DNA of 64,000 bases from Deinococcus deserti VCD115 (GCF_000020685.1 NC_012526.1:2024001-2088000), one strand, 5' to 3'; positions 29,871 through 38,328 are shown, numbered from the stretch's first letter. The notes: generated from the letters alone by a model not told the origin. A program made the numbers and translations.

Positions 29871-30359
29871 ATGGTGACCCGCTGGCTCTGCCTGCCGCTT
29901 CTCTTCAGCGGTATGGCTCTGATTTCATGTTCACCCACTTTCAGGACCATCAACGTGCAGCTCGTCGGTGATCAGAGAAATGCCGAGCGCCGCATGATCA
30001 AAGTTGTGGGTATATCTGGTCCCCGGGTCCTGTTTGCACAGACCTACAGCTGCGACCATAAAGACTGCTGGCCTACTACCGAAAAGCCGGAGCTCCAGTC
30101 TCTTTACGGCCCGGGAAGTTTTTCGACTCGGGATATGACCGCAGCTCAGCTTAAAAGGCAGACCAACCATCAGTCAGTCCTGCGCTGGAAGGGTCACGTC
30201 ACGCACGCGTCGGTGGTGGTCAAGGCTGGCCTGTATTCGGGCAGGAATACAGAGATCAGCCGGGCCGAGAGGACCATGAATTCAAGCCTGTTCAGCCTGT
30301 GGGGCAACCAGCTCCGCGTCGTGGAAAGGGATTCGAGGCTCGAAATATCTACCCGCTGA
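29871..30359 (+). CDS. Predicted lipoprotein, unknown function
   Basis: 162 residues. Lipoprotein signal peptide (MVTRWLCLPLLFSGMALISC, lipobox LISC, Cys 20), so membrane-anchored on the outer face. Mature part is a small beta-rich domain with a Cys pair (TYSCDHKDCWPTTEK). No family recognised. The frame opens 24 codons upstream, but ATG 29871 with AAGGAGAG just ahead and the signal peptide fix the start. Next gene begins 25 bp later in the same direction, so co-transcription is likely. Confidence 0.72.
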   Translation: MVTRWLCLPLLFSGMALISCSPTFRTINVQLVGDQRNAERRMIKVVGISGPRVLFAQTYSCDHKDCWPTTEKPELQSLYGPGSFSTRDMTAAQLKRQTNHQSVLRWKGHVTHASVVVKAGLYSGRNTEISRAERTMNSSLFSLWGNQLRVVERDSRLEISTR

Positions 30360-30384
30360 ATCCAGTTCCCCGGAGGTCCTCACC

Positions 30385-30687
30385 ATGATTCTGGAAATTG
30401 CCCGGCCGACCATCAGGCCTGGACAGACAGCCGCTTTCGAGACGGCGTTCCGGGAAGCGCAGCAGATTATCCGGGGCATGTCCGGCTCTCTCCGGCACGA
30501 GTTGCAGCAGTGCCTGGAAGATGATCACCGCTACGCCCTGCTGGTCTGGTGGGAAACGCTCGAAGCCCACACCATGGGCTTTCGCAGCAGTACCGAGTAT
30601 CAGCAGTGGCGGGCACTGATGCATCATTTCTACGACCCTTTTCCGGCAGTGGAGCACTTTGTTGCGGTTGCCGGTGTGCCTGCCTGA
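30385..30687 (+). CDS. Antibiotic-biosynthesis-monooxygenase (ABM) domain protein
   Basis: 100-residue single ABM-type ferredoxin-like dimeric domain. N-terminal MILEIARPTIRPGQTAAFETAF, central SLRHELQQCLEDDHRYALLV and WWETLEAHTMGFRSSTEYQQW match the family pattern (beta strand, 'l..we....H..f..s..f..w'). Small cytosolic enzyme or ligand-binding protein; members include quinol monooxygenases and heme-degrading enzymes, but the substrate is not predictable. GGAGG 7 nt before ATG. Sits between a lipoprotein and a small membrane protein. Confidence 0.85.
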   Translation: MILEIARPTIRPGQTAAFETAFREAQQIIRGMSGSLRHELQQCLEDDHRYALLVWWETLEAHTMGFRSSTEYQQWRALMHHFYDPFPAVEHFVAVAGVPA

Positions 30688-30722
30688 CCTTATTCAGGGC
30701 GAGCACATGAAAAGATGGCCCC

Positions 30723-31088
30723 GTGAACTCTATGTTGTTACGGACTGCGCTGATCACAGGTATCGTGATTGGCGCGCTTAATATCGTATTTGCCGGCTTG
30801 CAGTACGGGTTTGGCACTCTCCCGGTGTGGTTTTATCTCGCTCAGCTGCTGCTGATTCCGGCGATGATTCTTCCCATGCGGTTTTTTCCTCAAGCGGCTA
30901 TGACACGTGACTTCGCGCGGCGCGCGGCCATGTTCGGGTTGGGCTGGGCGGTGCCGTACGCCATCTACAAATTTGCCGGAGACGTCCTGAACCCCAATTT
31001 CAATCCGGCAGCCTCGCTGATTTCCTATCTGGTCATGGTTCTGGTTTTCGCCGTGCTGTTCGCAACCATTCGCAAGCCTCAGAACTGA
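30723..31088 (+). CDS. Small integral membrane protein, unknown function
   Basis: 121 residues with four predicted transmembrane helices (LRTALITGIVIGALNIVFAG, WFYLAQLLLIPAMILPMRFF, AAMFGLGWAVPYAIYKFAG, LISYLVMVLVFAVLFATI). No family recognised; charge pattern suggests both termini inside. Start is GTG 30723, or ATG 30732 (MLLRTALI); neither has a strong ribosome-binding site. Followed by a terminator at 31102-31130. Confidence 0.72.
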   Translation: MNSMLLRTALITGIVIGALNIVFAGLQYGFGTLPVWFYLAQLLLIPAMILPMRFFPQAAMTRDFARRAAMFGLGWAVPYAIYKFAGDVLNPNFNPAASLISYLVMVLVFAVLFATIRKPQN

Positions 31089-31101
31089 AGTTCAGAAGAA
31101 G

Positions 31102-31130
31102 ACCGGACCCAGCAAGATGGGTCCGGTTTG
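31102..31130 (+). terminator. Terminator between convergent genes
   Basis: Stem ACCGGACCC (31102-31110)/GGGTCCGGT (31119-31127) with an 8-nt loop and TTTG following. Confidence 0.85.
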
Positions 31131-31152
31131 CTGTCACAGCGACCTGCCATCG

Positions 31153-31193
31153 GTTCATGACCCCAAACCACCGTTCCATGACCCCAGACCACC
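31153..31193. repeat. Imperfect tandem 20/21-mer
   Basis: GTTCATGACCCCAAACCACC followed directly by GTTCCATGACCCCAGACCACC. Two units only, in the convergent intergenic region before the VanW gene stop. Confidence 0.7.
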
Positions 31194-31260
31194 TGTGCGT
31201 TGGCATCCAACCCTCTTTCCCCGATGGGAACAAGGCAGCCTTCGCAGGAGCCTGACCGGA

Positions 31261-32958
31261 TCAGCCGCGGGGGCCGGTCTCGTACACTGCGCGCCAGGGC
31301 CGGTAGTTTGTGGTTACCCGGTCGGTCCGCACTGTGCCTGCATCCTTGATGGTGCGGGTGATGTACAGGTTGTAGCCGTCCTGTGCCCAGTCCACCTGCC
31401 GCACAGCGCCGGCACGCATGCGCGGATTGACGACGTACTGAGCAGGTGGATGGGGCAGGCGCGCCAGAATGGTCGCGGGACTGACCACGACCTTGCGCGT
31501 CTGTTTGATCCCCCACACCTCCACGGTCAGCACACTCTTGTTCGGGTGGTCGATGGCCTTGATCAACAGGGGACCGCCAGTGTCGTTCTTCATCTTGAGA
31601 TCGACGCCAGGGTCATAGACGGCAGCCTCAAAACCGATCTGCGGCTCGTAGTACGCCACACGGTAGGAATGCTGGTTGCGCTCGACCACAGGGAGCCCGG
31701 CCTGATAGAGCGCCCGGAAGACCGTGGTGCTGACCTGACACACCCCGCCGCCCAGGCCGTCCACCGTGCGGCCTCCGCTGATGATCAGGCCACCGACAAA
31801 ACCGTTTTCCGGAGTAATACTCCCCAGGGCTTCAAGAAAGCTGAAGGTCTCGCCTTTGGCGACCACCGAACCGTGAATTTTGTTCGCTGCTGTGGCCACG
31901 TTGATCCGCCGCGCAGGACTGCTGCCGTAGTAGGTGCTGCGGCCCACCGTAATGAGTTCCAGCTTCTTGGGATCGGGCAACGCCGCTATGGTCAGGGTCG
32001 GTTTGCTGACTTTGCTGGCAAACACCACGTCCGCCTGCGCCGGATCAAGCACAGCTTTGCGGAACGCAGCGTAGGACACAGGCCGGTCTGTCACGACCCC
32101 TGCCTGCTCCCTGACCTTGACGAACTCCTTGCCTTTCGCGGTATAGCGGGCATTGCTCGCAGGCTGATCCACATGGTCGGTCAGGATACCGAAAGCAGCC
32201 TTGAGGGCCTTGTCGTCCGGGACAATGCCGTTTTCCCGGACCCAATACAGATTGGCCACCTGAAGCGCAGTCAGGGCGCCGCTGCGCTCCGTGCCTTCCA
32301 GCCGTGCAGTAAAGGGCCGCATGAGGGCATTGCCCTGCACCACGTGGGGGCGCAGATCCGCCGATACGATCCTGGCCGGCAAGCGGCGGACCGGAATATT
32401 CAGCACCGTCAGCGTGGGAGTTGCCGCGTAGGCCTTCACGGCGCTGGCCACATCAGTCTGCATCCCTGTACGGTCCGGCTTGACCACATACTTCAGACTG
32501 GTCTTGTCGAACACGACGCTGGCATCGCGCGGCTGTACATTCATCCCGGCCGTCAGGCGGTTGAGGGCCGCAGCCGCCTGCACCGGATCTACCTGTGCCA
32601 CCAGGGGAAGCTCCTGCACGCTGCTCTGGCCCAGCAGATCCTGCACCCGGTCTACCATTCCGCGTTCTGCGGTGATTTTTTCGGCTGCCGCGATACTGGT
32701 CTCAGCATCGGCCCGCCATCCCAGCACGTCAGCGCCCACGGTCCAGGTGGTGCTCTCGGCCCTGACAATGACCTCGGGCGGCGTGATGGACCGGGTGCCC
32801 AGTGCCGCGATGGCCTGCTCGCGGGTCAGACCACCCACATCAACGCCCGCCACACGCAGACCGGGCGCAAGTTTTCCGGTGGACTGCGAAGCCGCACCCA
32901 ATGCCAGCGCACTACCCAGCAACGCTACAGCCGATACTCCTGCCACCCAGAACTTCAT
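31261..32958 (-). CDS. VanW-family envelope protein with YoaR-like peptidoglycan-binding domains
   Basis: 565 residues. N-terminal signal peptide or anchor (VAGVSAVALLGSALALGAA), two PG_binding_4-like regions (about 30-245; GLRVAGVDVGGLTREQAIAA opens the first), then the VanW domain (about 330-470) with NVATAANKIHGSVVAKGETF, the signature GGLGGGVCQVSTTVFRALYQ and ERNQHSYRV. A G5-like tail with a basic C-terminus follows. VanW proteins lie in cell-wall loci but have no proven reaction; secretion and peptidoglycan contact are reasonable. ATG at 32958 follows TACGCT (complement of 32966-32971) by 7 nt, leaderless. Confidence 0.9.
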   Translation of the reverse strand: MKFWVAGVSAVALLGSALALGAASQSTGKLAPGLRVAGVDVGGLTREQAIAALGTRSITPPEVIVRAESTTWTVGADVLGWRADAETSIAAAEKITAERGMVDRVQDLLGQSSVQELPLVAQVDPVQAAAALNRLTAGMNVQPRDASVVFDKTSLKYVVKPDRTGMQTDVASAVKAYAATPTLTVLNIPVRRLPARIVSADLRPHVVQGNALMRPFTARLEGTERSGALTALQVANLYWVRENGIVPDDKALKAAFGILTDHVDQPASNARYTAKGKEFVKVREQAGVVTDRPVSYAAFRKAVLDPAQADVVFASKVSKPTLTIAALPDPKKLELITVGRSTYYGSSPARRINVATAANKIHGSVVAKGETFSFLEALGSITPENGFVGGLIISGGRTVDGLGGGVCQVSTTVFRALYQAGLPVVERNQHSYRVAYYEPQIGFEAAVYDPGVDLKMKNDTGGPLLIKAIDHPNKSVLTVEVWGIKQTRKVVVSPATILARLPHPPAQYVVNPRMRAGAVRQVDWAQDGYNLYITRTIKDAGTVRTDRVTTNYRPWRAVYETGPRG

Positions 32959-33056
32959 CGGCTACAGCGTAGGGAATTTAGAAGGGCTCCATTTGAAGGT
33001 TTGGCACAGTCAGCCCTCATGCAGCTGCTTCATGAAGGAGGGCAGCACAGACCACT

Positions 33057-33101
33057 GCGGGCGGCGCTGTCCCAGTCGATCTCTGGGACAGCGCCGCCCG
33101 C
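33057..33101 (-). terminator. Perfect 19-bp-stem hairpin after lysJ
   Basis: Arms GCGGGCGGCGCTGTCCCAG (33057-33075) and its complement (33083-33101), 7-nt loop, just past the lysJ stop. No U-tract, so termination or mRNA 3' protection. Confidence 0.7.
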
Positions 33102-33114
33102 ACCTGAGCAGCGT

Positions 33115-34356
33115 TCAGCGCGTCGGCTGGCCCTCCTGCCGGGTCGCCAGTTCCGCCTGACGGTCAGCACGTGGGTTGACGTTTTCCAGCACCCGCGCAA
33201 ACGAGGCCACCACCTGATCGATCTGCTCGCGGCTGATGGTCAGCGGCGGCAGGAAACGCACCACCAGCGGCGTGGCCGGCAGCGTCAGCACGCCTTCGTC
33301 GTGCTCCAGCGCGGTGATGTAGGGAGCACTCTTTTCCTTAAGCTCAACCCCGATCATCAGGCCCAGGCCGCGCACCTCACGGACCTTCGGCGAACCGATG
33401 GCACGCAGCTTCTCCATGAAGTATGCGCCCTTCTCACGGGCCTGCTCGGCCATGCCCTCGCGCTTCATGGCCCGCAGAACCGCCACGCCAGCTGCCATGG
33501 CCAGTGGGTTGCCGCCAAAGGTCGAACCGTGCCCGCCGGCAGGCATGCGGTCAGCCACGGCAGCGGTCATCGCGAAGGCCCCCACAGGCACGCCGCCCGC
33601 CATGGCCTTGGCCAGCGTGATGCCGTCCGGAATCACGCCGTAGTTCTCGCAGCCGAACATCTTGCCGGTGCGGCCAAAGCCGGTCTGGATCTCGTCGATA
33701 ATCAGCAGGGCGCCGCGTTCACTGGTAATCCTGCGGGCCTCCTGCACGAACTCCAGGCTGGCCGGGCGCACTCCGCCTTCACCCTGCACGACTTCCAGGA
33801 TGACGGCGGCCGTCTCGTCGGTCACGGCGGCCCGCAGTTCGTCCAGGTTTCCGTAGGTGATGAAGTCCACATGACGGTTGTCCACTGCCTCGCCGAAGGG
33901 CTCACGGTACTTCGGCTCCCAGGTAAAGGCCAGCGCGCCCAGACTGCGTCCGGCAAAGCCACGCTTGAACGCTACAAATCGCTGACGGCCCGTGCCGGTA
34001 ATGGCAAACTTCTTGGCGGCTTCCATGGCCTCGGTGCCGCTGTTGCACAGGAACACCCGCTCCAGGCCCTGGGGCAGGACGCTGACCAGTTCCGTCAGAA
34101 ATTCGGCGCGGCGGTCGTTGGGCAGGGTCTGGGCCAGCACCATCAGTCGGCCGGCCTGCTCCTGCACGGCGCGCACCACGTCCGGGTGGCTGTGCCCCAC
34201 GTTGCCCACGCCGGCCCCGACCATGCAGTCGATATAGGCGCGGCCCTGATCGTCCCACACCACGGCGCCCTGTCCGCGGGTAATGACCACCTGATGCTTG
34301 TTGAACACCCCGCTGTCGTACTTCAGTTCGGCATCCAGCCATTTGCTCTGCGTCAT
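33115..34356 (-). CDS. lysJ: [LysW]-aminoadipate semialdehyde / acetylornithine aminotransferase
   Basis: 413-residue class-III PLP aminotransferase. It matches the Thermus LysJ type from my memory of that sequence: [71 protein letters not shown] and [20 protein letters not shown] lysine is in [14 protein letters not shown], and [17 protein letters not shown] follows. In Thermus/Deinococcus this enzyme acts on LysW-bound intermediates of lysine (aminoadipate route) and also arginine synthesis. ATG 34356 with GGAGGA 6 nt upstream; TACACT (complement of 34384-34389) is a plausible -10 giving a short leader. Other pathway genes are not in the window. Confidence 0.9.
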   Translation of the reverse strand: MTQSKWLDAELKYDSGVFNKHQVVITRGQGAVVWDDQGRAYIDCMVGAGVGNVGHSHPDVVRAVQEQAGRLMVLAQTLPNDRRAEFLTELVSVLPQGLERVFLCNSGTEAMEAAKKFAITGTGRQRFVAFKRGFAGRSLGALAFTWEPKYREPFGEAVDNRHVDFITYGNLDELRAAVTDETAAVILEVVQGEGGVRPASLEFVQEARRITSERGALLIIDEIQTGFGRTGKMFGCENYGVIPDGITLAKAMAGGVPVGAFAMTAAVADRMPAGGHGSTFGGNPLAMAAGVAVLRAMKREGMAEQAREKGAYFMEKLRAIGSPKVREVRGLGLMIGVELKEKSAPYITALEHDEGVLTLPATPLVVRFLPPLTISREQIDQVVASFARVLENVNPRADRQAELATRQEGQPTR

Positions 34357-34690
34357 GTTTGTTTCCTCCTCTGCCTTGCGCCCAGTGTAGGACGCTGCCG
34401 CCTCTCCCATAAGGAGCTGCCTTGCTGTGTGCCAGCAGCGCGGCGCGGCAGGTTCAGCACCAGCAGTCCTGACAGCACCACCGCCACGCCCAGCAGCGGC
34501 AGCAGGCCAACAGTCTCGCCGGCCACCGCGCCCCAGAACAAGCCCCAGACAGGCAGCAGGTAAGTGACAGCCACCACCTACGTCGGCGGGACCCGTGCAA
34601 GCAGACCGTAATACAGCAGGCAATCCCGCTGCCAAAAATTCCAAGCACCGGCATGGATCCTAGGGCTGTCACCGTCACCGCACCCGGCTG
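34353..34690 (-). pseudogene. EamA/DMT transporter, 3' remnant with frameshift and stop
   Basis: Conceptual translation across two frames gives the last three helices of an EamA-family permease: [20 protein letters not shown], then after a frameshift [14 protein letters not shown], an in-frame TAG, then [20 protein letters not shown] ... [19 protein letters not shown]. The pattern (…[16 protein letters not shown]…[16 protein letters not shown]…GE…LLG) is the standard C-terminal half. The N-terminal half is absent: the sequence ends abruptly at about 34690, where the oppositely oriented MocR fragment begins. Confidence 0.8.
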
Positions 34691-35184
34691 TGACCCCAGC
34701 GGTGCGAACTGGCTTTCTGCTCGCCTCTTCTGCGCTGATGCCAGCATTGGTCCGTGCGCGCCTGCTGCTCGACGGCGGGCATCCGCTGCCCGTACAGCGT
34801 GCCCTGACCCATCTGCTCATGCGCGGCGAGGTGGACCGGCACGTGCGCCGCACCCGGCGGTGGCACGCCCAGGTGCGCGCAGCCCTGACCCGGGACCTCA
34901 CGGATCTGGCACCGCTGGCGCATCTGGGTGGCATCGAGGCCGGGCTGCACGTCTGCCTGCATCTGGCTCCCAAGCTGAACGCAGGCGAACTTACCCGGCG
35001 GCTGGCTGCCCGTGGGGTCTTTATCTCTCCGCTGGCTTCCTATACCTTCGCCGGTCAGGAGCCGCAGGCCCTGCTGCTGGGGTATGCCGGTCTGACGGCA
35101 GCGCAGGCCCGCGCCGGAGGCCAGGAGATTGCCCGGACGTTGCATGCAACTCCTGGCTGCTCCGCCCCGTATGAGCAGGCATGA
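34690..35184 (+). pseudogene. MocR/PdxR-type regulator, C-terminal (aminotransferase domain) remnant
   Basis: 164-codon frame whose translation is the C-terminal third of the fold-I aminotransferase domain of MocR regulators: PAVRTGFLLASSALMPALVR (after the missing PLP lysine), PVQRALTHLLMRGEVDRHVR, RRWHAQVRAALTRDLTDLAP, GLHVCLHLAPKLNAGELTRR and LLLGYAGLTAAQARAGGQEI. The GntR-type DNA-binding domain and the PLP-lysine half are missing, so it cannot be a functional regulator, although the frame is still open. Its stop overlaps the start of the lipoprotein gene by 4 bp; it might still be translated as a short protein. Confidence 0.8.
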
Positions 35185-35594
35185 GAAAGAGTTTCCATCT
35201 TCCCCTGCTCTCGGCCCTGCCAGCTCTTCTGGTCGCCTGCGGTGGTGACGACGATGACCTGAGCCGTTACAACCGGGTGGAGTATGCCAGTTACCAGCAG
35301 TGCATGGTCGCCAACCAGGCCTATATCGAGCAGGGCCTGGAAAACCCCTGTGCCGAGGAAGACGACGATCTGGACCTCTACAAGAAAAAGAAGTACTACG
35401 GGCCCTTCCTCTATTACACCGGCAGCGGCACCCGCTTCGTGGGCTACACGTCCTCAGGCGGAATTTCCCCGCGCGGACTGACCTATGACAGCAAGAAGGG
35501 TACCTATGGCAGCTTCAAGGCGCCCGTCAGCCGGGGCGGCCTGACCTCCAGCGCGCGGGGCGGCACCTCAGGCATGCTGAGCGGAGGCGGCTGA
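35181..35594 (+). CDS. YgiB/DUF1190-like lipoprotein
   Basis: 137 residues. Lipoprotein signal (lipobox LVAC, Cys 20), then an acidic patch GGDDDD, a Cys-containing helix-like segment (ASYQQCMVANQAYIEQGLEN then PCAEEDDDLDLY), KKKKYYGPFLYYTGSGTRFV, and a Gly/Ser/Thr-rich tail ending SRGGLTSSARGGTSGMLSGG. This order (lipid anchor, acidic Cys segment, aromatic centre, RGG-containing flexible tail) resembles E. coli YgiB/YjfM, which are likewise encoded next to a GspS-like ATP-grasp gene. The resemblance is by architecture rather than close identity. Overlaps the next gene by TGATG. It is the candidate substrate for the ligase. Confidence 0.72.
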   Translation: MRKSFHLPLLSALPALLVACGGDDDDLSRYNRVEYASYQQCMVANQAYIEQGLENPCAEEDDDLDLYKKKKYYGPFLYYTGSGTRFVGYTSSGGISPRGLTYDSKKGTYGSFKAPVSRGGLTSSARGGTSGMLSGGG

Positions 35595-36763
35595 TGCAGC
35601 GTCTGTCCTTCCCCCCCCGCCCCGAATGGGAAGCGCGGCTCAAGCAGGTCGGCTTTACCTGGTACGCCCCCACCCCCGAACATCCGGTGCCGTACTGGGG
35701 TGAGGACGTTGCCTACGCCTTTACGCCAGAACAGATTGCAGGGTTGCAGCGCGACGCTCAGGAGCTGACCGGACTGATACTGGACGCCACCGGCCACGCC
35801 ATCGAACACGGCCGCCTGGGCGATCTCGGGATTCCGGCCTTCCTGCACGCGGCGGTACGTGACTCGTGGGACCGCGATGACCCGACGCTGTACATGCGCC
35901 TGGATCTGGCATACGACGGCCGGGGCCGCGCGAAGCTGCTGGAGGTCAATGCCCAGACGCCCACCAGCCTGCTTGAAGCCTCGGTGTGCCAGTGGCAATG
36001 GCTCGAAGACCGCCTGGAGGCCGCTCAGCTCCCGTCCGGCACCACCCAGTGGAACACCATCCATGAAGGTCTGCTGGAACAGTGGACGCACCTGCGAGAA
36101 GCCCGCGGCATCACCCAGGCGCACTTCAGTGCCGCGCGCAGTGACGAGGACATTGCGACCGTGACCTACCTCAGAGACCTCGCGCAGACACAGGGCGTTT
36201 CCGGATCGTTCCTGCTGGCCGAGGAGATCGGCACCCGCCCGGAGGATCCCTGGCTGCTGGACACCTGGAGTCTGCCGATCCACACCCTGATGTGGCTGTG
36301 GCCGTTCGAGTTTGCGTGGGAAGGCCGGGACGCCGCGCATCTGGCAACCACACAAACACGTTTTCTGGAGCCTCTCTGGAAGGCCGTGACAGGCAGCAAG
36401 GGGCTGCTGGCGCTGCTGCACGAACTTCATCCGGGCCATGACCTGATCCTGCCTGCCAGCCTCATTCCTGGGGCCTTAGGGCCACAGGTGGTACGCAAAC
36501 CCCTGTTTTCGCGCGAGGGCCAGAACGTGACGCTGCCGGGCGAAACCACCACGCCCGGTGACTACGCCGACCTGCCCATGGTCGAGCAGGCCTACACCGA
36601 GCTTCCAGTGTTTCAGGCCTCCGATGGTCCGCGTTACCCGGTCCTGGGCGTGTGGGTGGCCGGTGACGAGGTCTGCGGACTGGGCCTGCGGGAAGGCCGG
36701 GGACGCGTGACAGACAACCGCGCCACCTTCGCGCCTCACATCGTCATGGAGCCGGGAGCATGA
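35594..36763 (+). CDS. Glutathionylspermidine-synthase-like ATP-grasp ligase (YgiC/YjfC type)
   Basis: 389 residues, the length of E. coli YgiC/YjfC, lacking the amidase domain of full GspS. N-terminal pre-ATP-grasp GFTWYAPTPEHPVPYWGEDV; ATP/Mg core LYMRLDLAYDGRGRAKLLEV followed by NAQTPTSLLEASVCQWQWLE (the R-x-D ... E-x-N-x-x-T-P-T pattern). C-terminal part LPASLIPGALGPQVVRKPLF (nucleotide-binding Lys), REGQNV, PVLGVWVAGDEVCGLGLREG and ITDN-like RVTDNRATFAPHIV. ATP-grasp amidoligases join carboxylates to amines. With a lipoprotein upstream and a K+ channel downstream, both overlapping, a peptide-tagging role at the membrane is inferred. Confidence 0.9.
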   Translation: MQRLSFPPRPEWEARLKQVGFTWYAPTPEHPVPYWGEDVAYAFTPEQIAGLQRDAQELTGLILDATGHAIEHGRLGDLGIPAFLHAAVRDSWDRDDPTLYMRLDLAYDGRGRAKLLEVNAQTPTSLLEASVCQWQWLEDRLEAAQLPSGTTQWNTIHEGLLEQWTHLREARGITQAHFSAARSDEDIATVTYLRDLAQTQGVSGSFLLAEEIGTRPEDPWLLDTWSLPIHTLMWLWPFEFAWEGRDAAHLATTQTRFLEPLWKAVTGSKGLLALLHELHPGHDLILPASLIPGALGPQVVRKPLFSREGQNVTLPGETTTPGDYADLPMVEQAYTELPVFQASDGPRYPVLGVWVAGDEVCGLGLREGRGRVTDNRATFAPHIVMEPGA

Positions 36764-37608
36764 GCACTCCCCCGCTGCAGATTCCATTCCGCCTCCGGCT
36801 GTACGCCTTTCTGGATCCGAATGACGGCATGAGTGCGGGCGAGCGTCTGTTCAATGCGCTGCTCGCCCTTCTGATCGTGTCGAACGTCACCGTGACCATC
36901 CTGAGCACGGTCCCTGGGGTATACGAAGTGTATGGCCCCTCGATTCGAGCTTTCGACCTGAGCTGCGCCTTCGTATTTGGACTGGAATACGCGGCCCGCC
37001 TCTATGTGACGCCTCTGCGCCCCGGCTATGAGGATGGCTGGCGGGGCATGCTGCGCTACGCCCTGACGCCGCTGCCCCTGATTGATCTGCTGGTTATTGC
37101 GTCACTGCTGCTGCCGGGCAGCGCTGCCCTGGCCAGCCTGCGTGGACTGCGGCTGCTCAAGCTGCTTTCGCTGCTGAAGCTCGGACGCTATTCGGACTCG
37201 CTCCAGCTGATCGGCCGGGTGGTGCGGCGCCGGGCCGGTGAGCTGTTCACGACGGTACTGATCGTGGTGGTGCTGGTGTTTATTGCAGCCAGCCTGCTGT
37301 ATCAGGTGGAGTCGAGTGCCGGTACCAAGGGATTTGAGAGCATCCCGCAGGCGCTGTGGTGGTCTGTCGTCACGCTGACCACCACAGGGTACGGCGACGT
37401 GTATCCGATGACTCCCCTGGGCAAAGCTGCGGCTGGCATGATCATGCTGTTCGGGGTGGGGATGGTCGCGCTGCCGGCCGGCATGATCGCCAGCGGCTTT
37501 GCCGAGGAACTCTCGCGCCTGCGCATGGAGGAAGAAGCGATCCGGGAAGAAGCCACGCGGGAAACCCGCGGCCACTTCTGCCCTCATTGCGGTGAGCGCC
37601 TGCCCTGA
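36760..37608 (+). CDS. Voltage-gated-type potassium channel (6-TM)
   Basis: 282 residues. Six helices: two after a polar N-terminus (FNALLALLIVSNVTVTILST, AFDLSCAFVFGLEYAARLYV), S3 (PLPLIDLLVIASLLLPG), an S4-like helix with spaced Arg/Lys (LRGLRLLKLLSLLKLGRYSD), S5 (LFTTVLIVVVLVFIAASLLY), pore with the K+ selectivity filter LTTTGYGDVYP, and S6 (AGMIMLFGVGMVALPAGMIA). The C-terminus is a short acidic/basic helix ending in a CxxC knuckle FCPHCGERLP that looks like half a zinc ribbon. ATGA overlap with the ATP-grasp gene means coupled translation. The tail may allow redox or metal sensing; inference. Confidence 0.92.
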   Translation: MSTPPLQIPFRLRLYAFLDPNDGMSAGERLFNALLALLIVSNVTVTILSTVPGVYEVYGPSIRAFDLSCAFVFGLEYAARLYVTPLRPGYEDGWRGMLRYALTPLPLIDLLVIASLLLPGSAALASLRGLRLLKLLSLLKLGRYSDSLQLIGRVVRRRAGELFTTVLIVVVLVFIAASLLYQVESSAGTKGFESIPQALWWSVVTLTTTGYGDVYPMTPLGKAAAGMIMLFGVGMVALPAGMIASGFAEELSRLRMEEEAIREEATRETRGHFCPHCGERLP

Positions 37609-37687
37609 GGCCCGGAGGCAGATCACACAGCGCCGCCCCTGAACCCTGCGCGGCTTCCTTGGGACGGTGCTGTTATGCTCCAGCGCT

Positions 37688-38260
37688 TCAGCGCCGGCCT
37701 TTCACCGCCCACTGCTCTTCCTGAAGTCCGGCCGCATGGTTGGCGGCGCGCGCCATGGCAAACAGCAGGTCCGAAACCCGGTTCAGGTAGATCTGCACCT
37801 GCTCGTTGGCCTCTTCTTCGTGCAGCAGCCGGATAACCTCACGTTCAGCCCGTCTGGCCACTGCCCGCGCAAGGTGCAGTGCAGAGGCGGTCAAGGTGCC
37901 GCTGGGATGGACGAAATTACGGATGGGGGGCGCGCCGTCCGCATACCGGTCGATCATCGCCTCGATAAAGGCCACGTCCTGCGCGTCGATACGGCTGAGG
38001 TTCTTCTCGTAAGGGGTGCCGGTGCGGGTGGCAAGGTCGGCGCCCACATCGAACAGAGCGTTTTGCAGGTACTCCAGATCTGCGTCCAGGGCTGCATGCG
38101 GCTGATGGCTGCGGCCATTGTGGGCGCGCGCCAGACCGATGGCGCTGTTGAGTTCATCCACCGTGCCGTAGGCTTCCACGCGGATATGCGCCTTGCTCAC
38201 ACGGTCCGCGCCATACAGGCCAGTCTGGCCGCCGTCTCCGGTCTTGGTGTAAAGCTTCAT
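37688..38260 (-). CDS. Cob(I)alamin adenosyltransferase, PduO type
   Basis: 190 residues. PduO-type ATP:cob(I)alamin adenosyltransferase forming adenosylcobalamin. N-terminal ATP-binding KLYTKTGDGGQTGLYGADRV, then AYGTVDELNSAIGLAR; signature region GTLTASALHLARAVARRAER (the Arg of the conserved R-[TR]-v-[CA]-R-R-A-E-R) and LNRVSDLLFAMARAAN. Complete length. The frame opens 7 codons upstream, but ATG 38260 begins the conserved MKLYTKTGDGG and lies 6 nt after TACCCT (complement of 38267-38272), leaderless. The -10 sits against the large hairpin that closes malQ. Confidence 0.93.
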   Translation of the reverse strand: MKLYTKTGDGGQTGLYGADRVSKAHIRVEAYGTVDELNSAIGLARAHNGRSHQPHAALDADLEYLQNALFDVGADLATRTGTPYEKNLSRIDAQDVAFIEAMIDRYADGAPPIRNFVHPSGTLTASALHLARAVARRAEREVIRLLHEEEANEQVQIYLNRVSDLLFAMARAANHAAGLQEEQWAVKGRR

Positions 38261-38275
38261 GGCTTCAGGGTAGTG

Positions 38276-38328
38276 GGTCACAGGGCAAAGGGACGCGGAT
38301 TGATTCCGCGTCCCTTTGCCCTGTGACC
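38276..38328 (-). terminator. Perfect 24-bp-stem hairpin between malQ and pduO
   Basis: Arms 38276-38299 (starting GGTCACAGGGCAAAGGGACG) and 38305-38328 are exact complements with a TTGAT loop. It begins 9 bp after the malQ stop on the minus strand and ends 3 bp before the pduO -10, so it should isolate the two transcripts. Confidence 0.85.

Noticed and set aside
31117..34563. Open frame of 1148 codons on the plus strand
   Set aside because: It runs antisense through the VanW gene and lysJ, both of which have full family motifs and starts. Long antisense frames arise from high GC at third codon positions.
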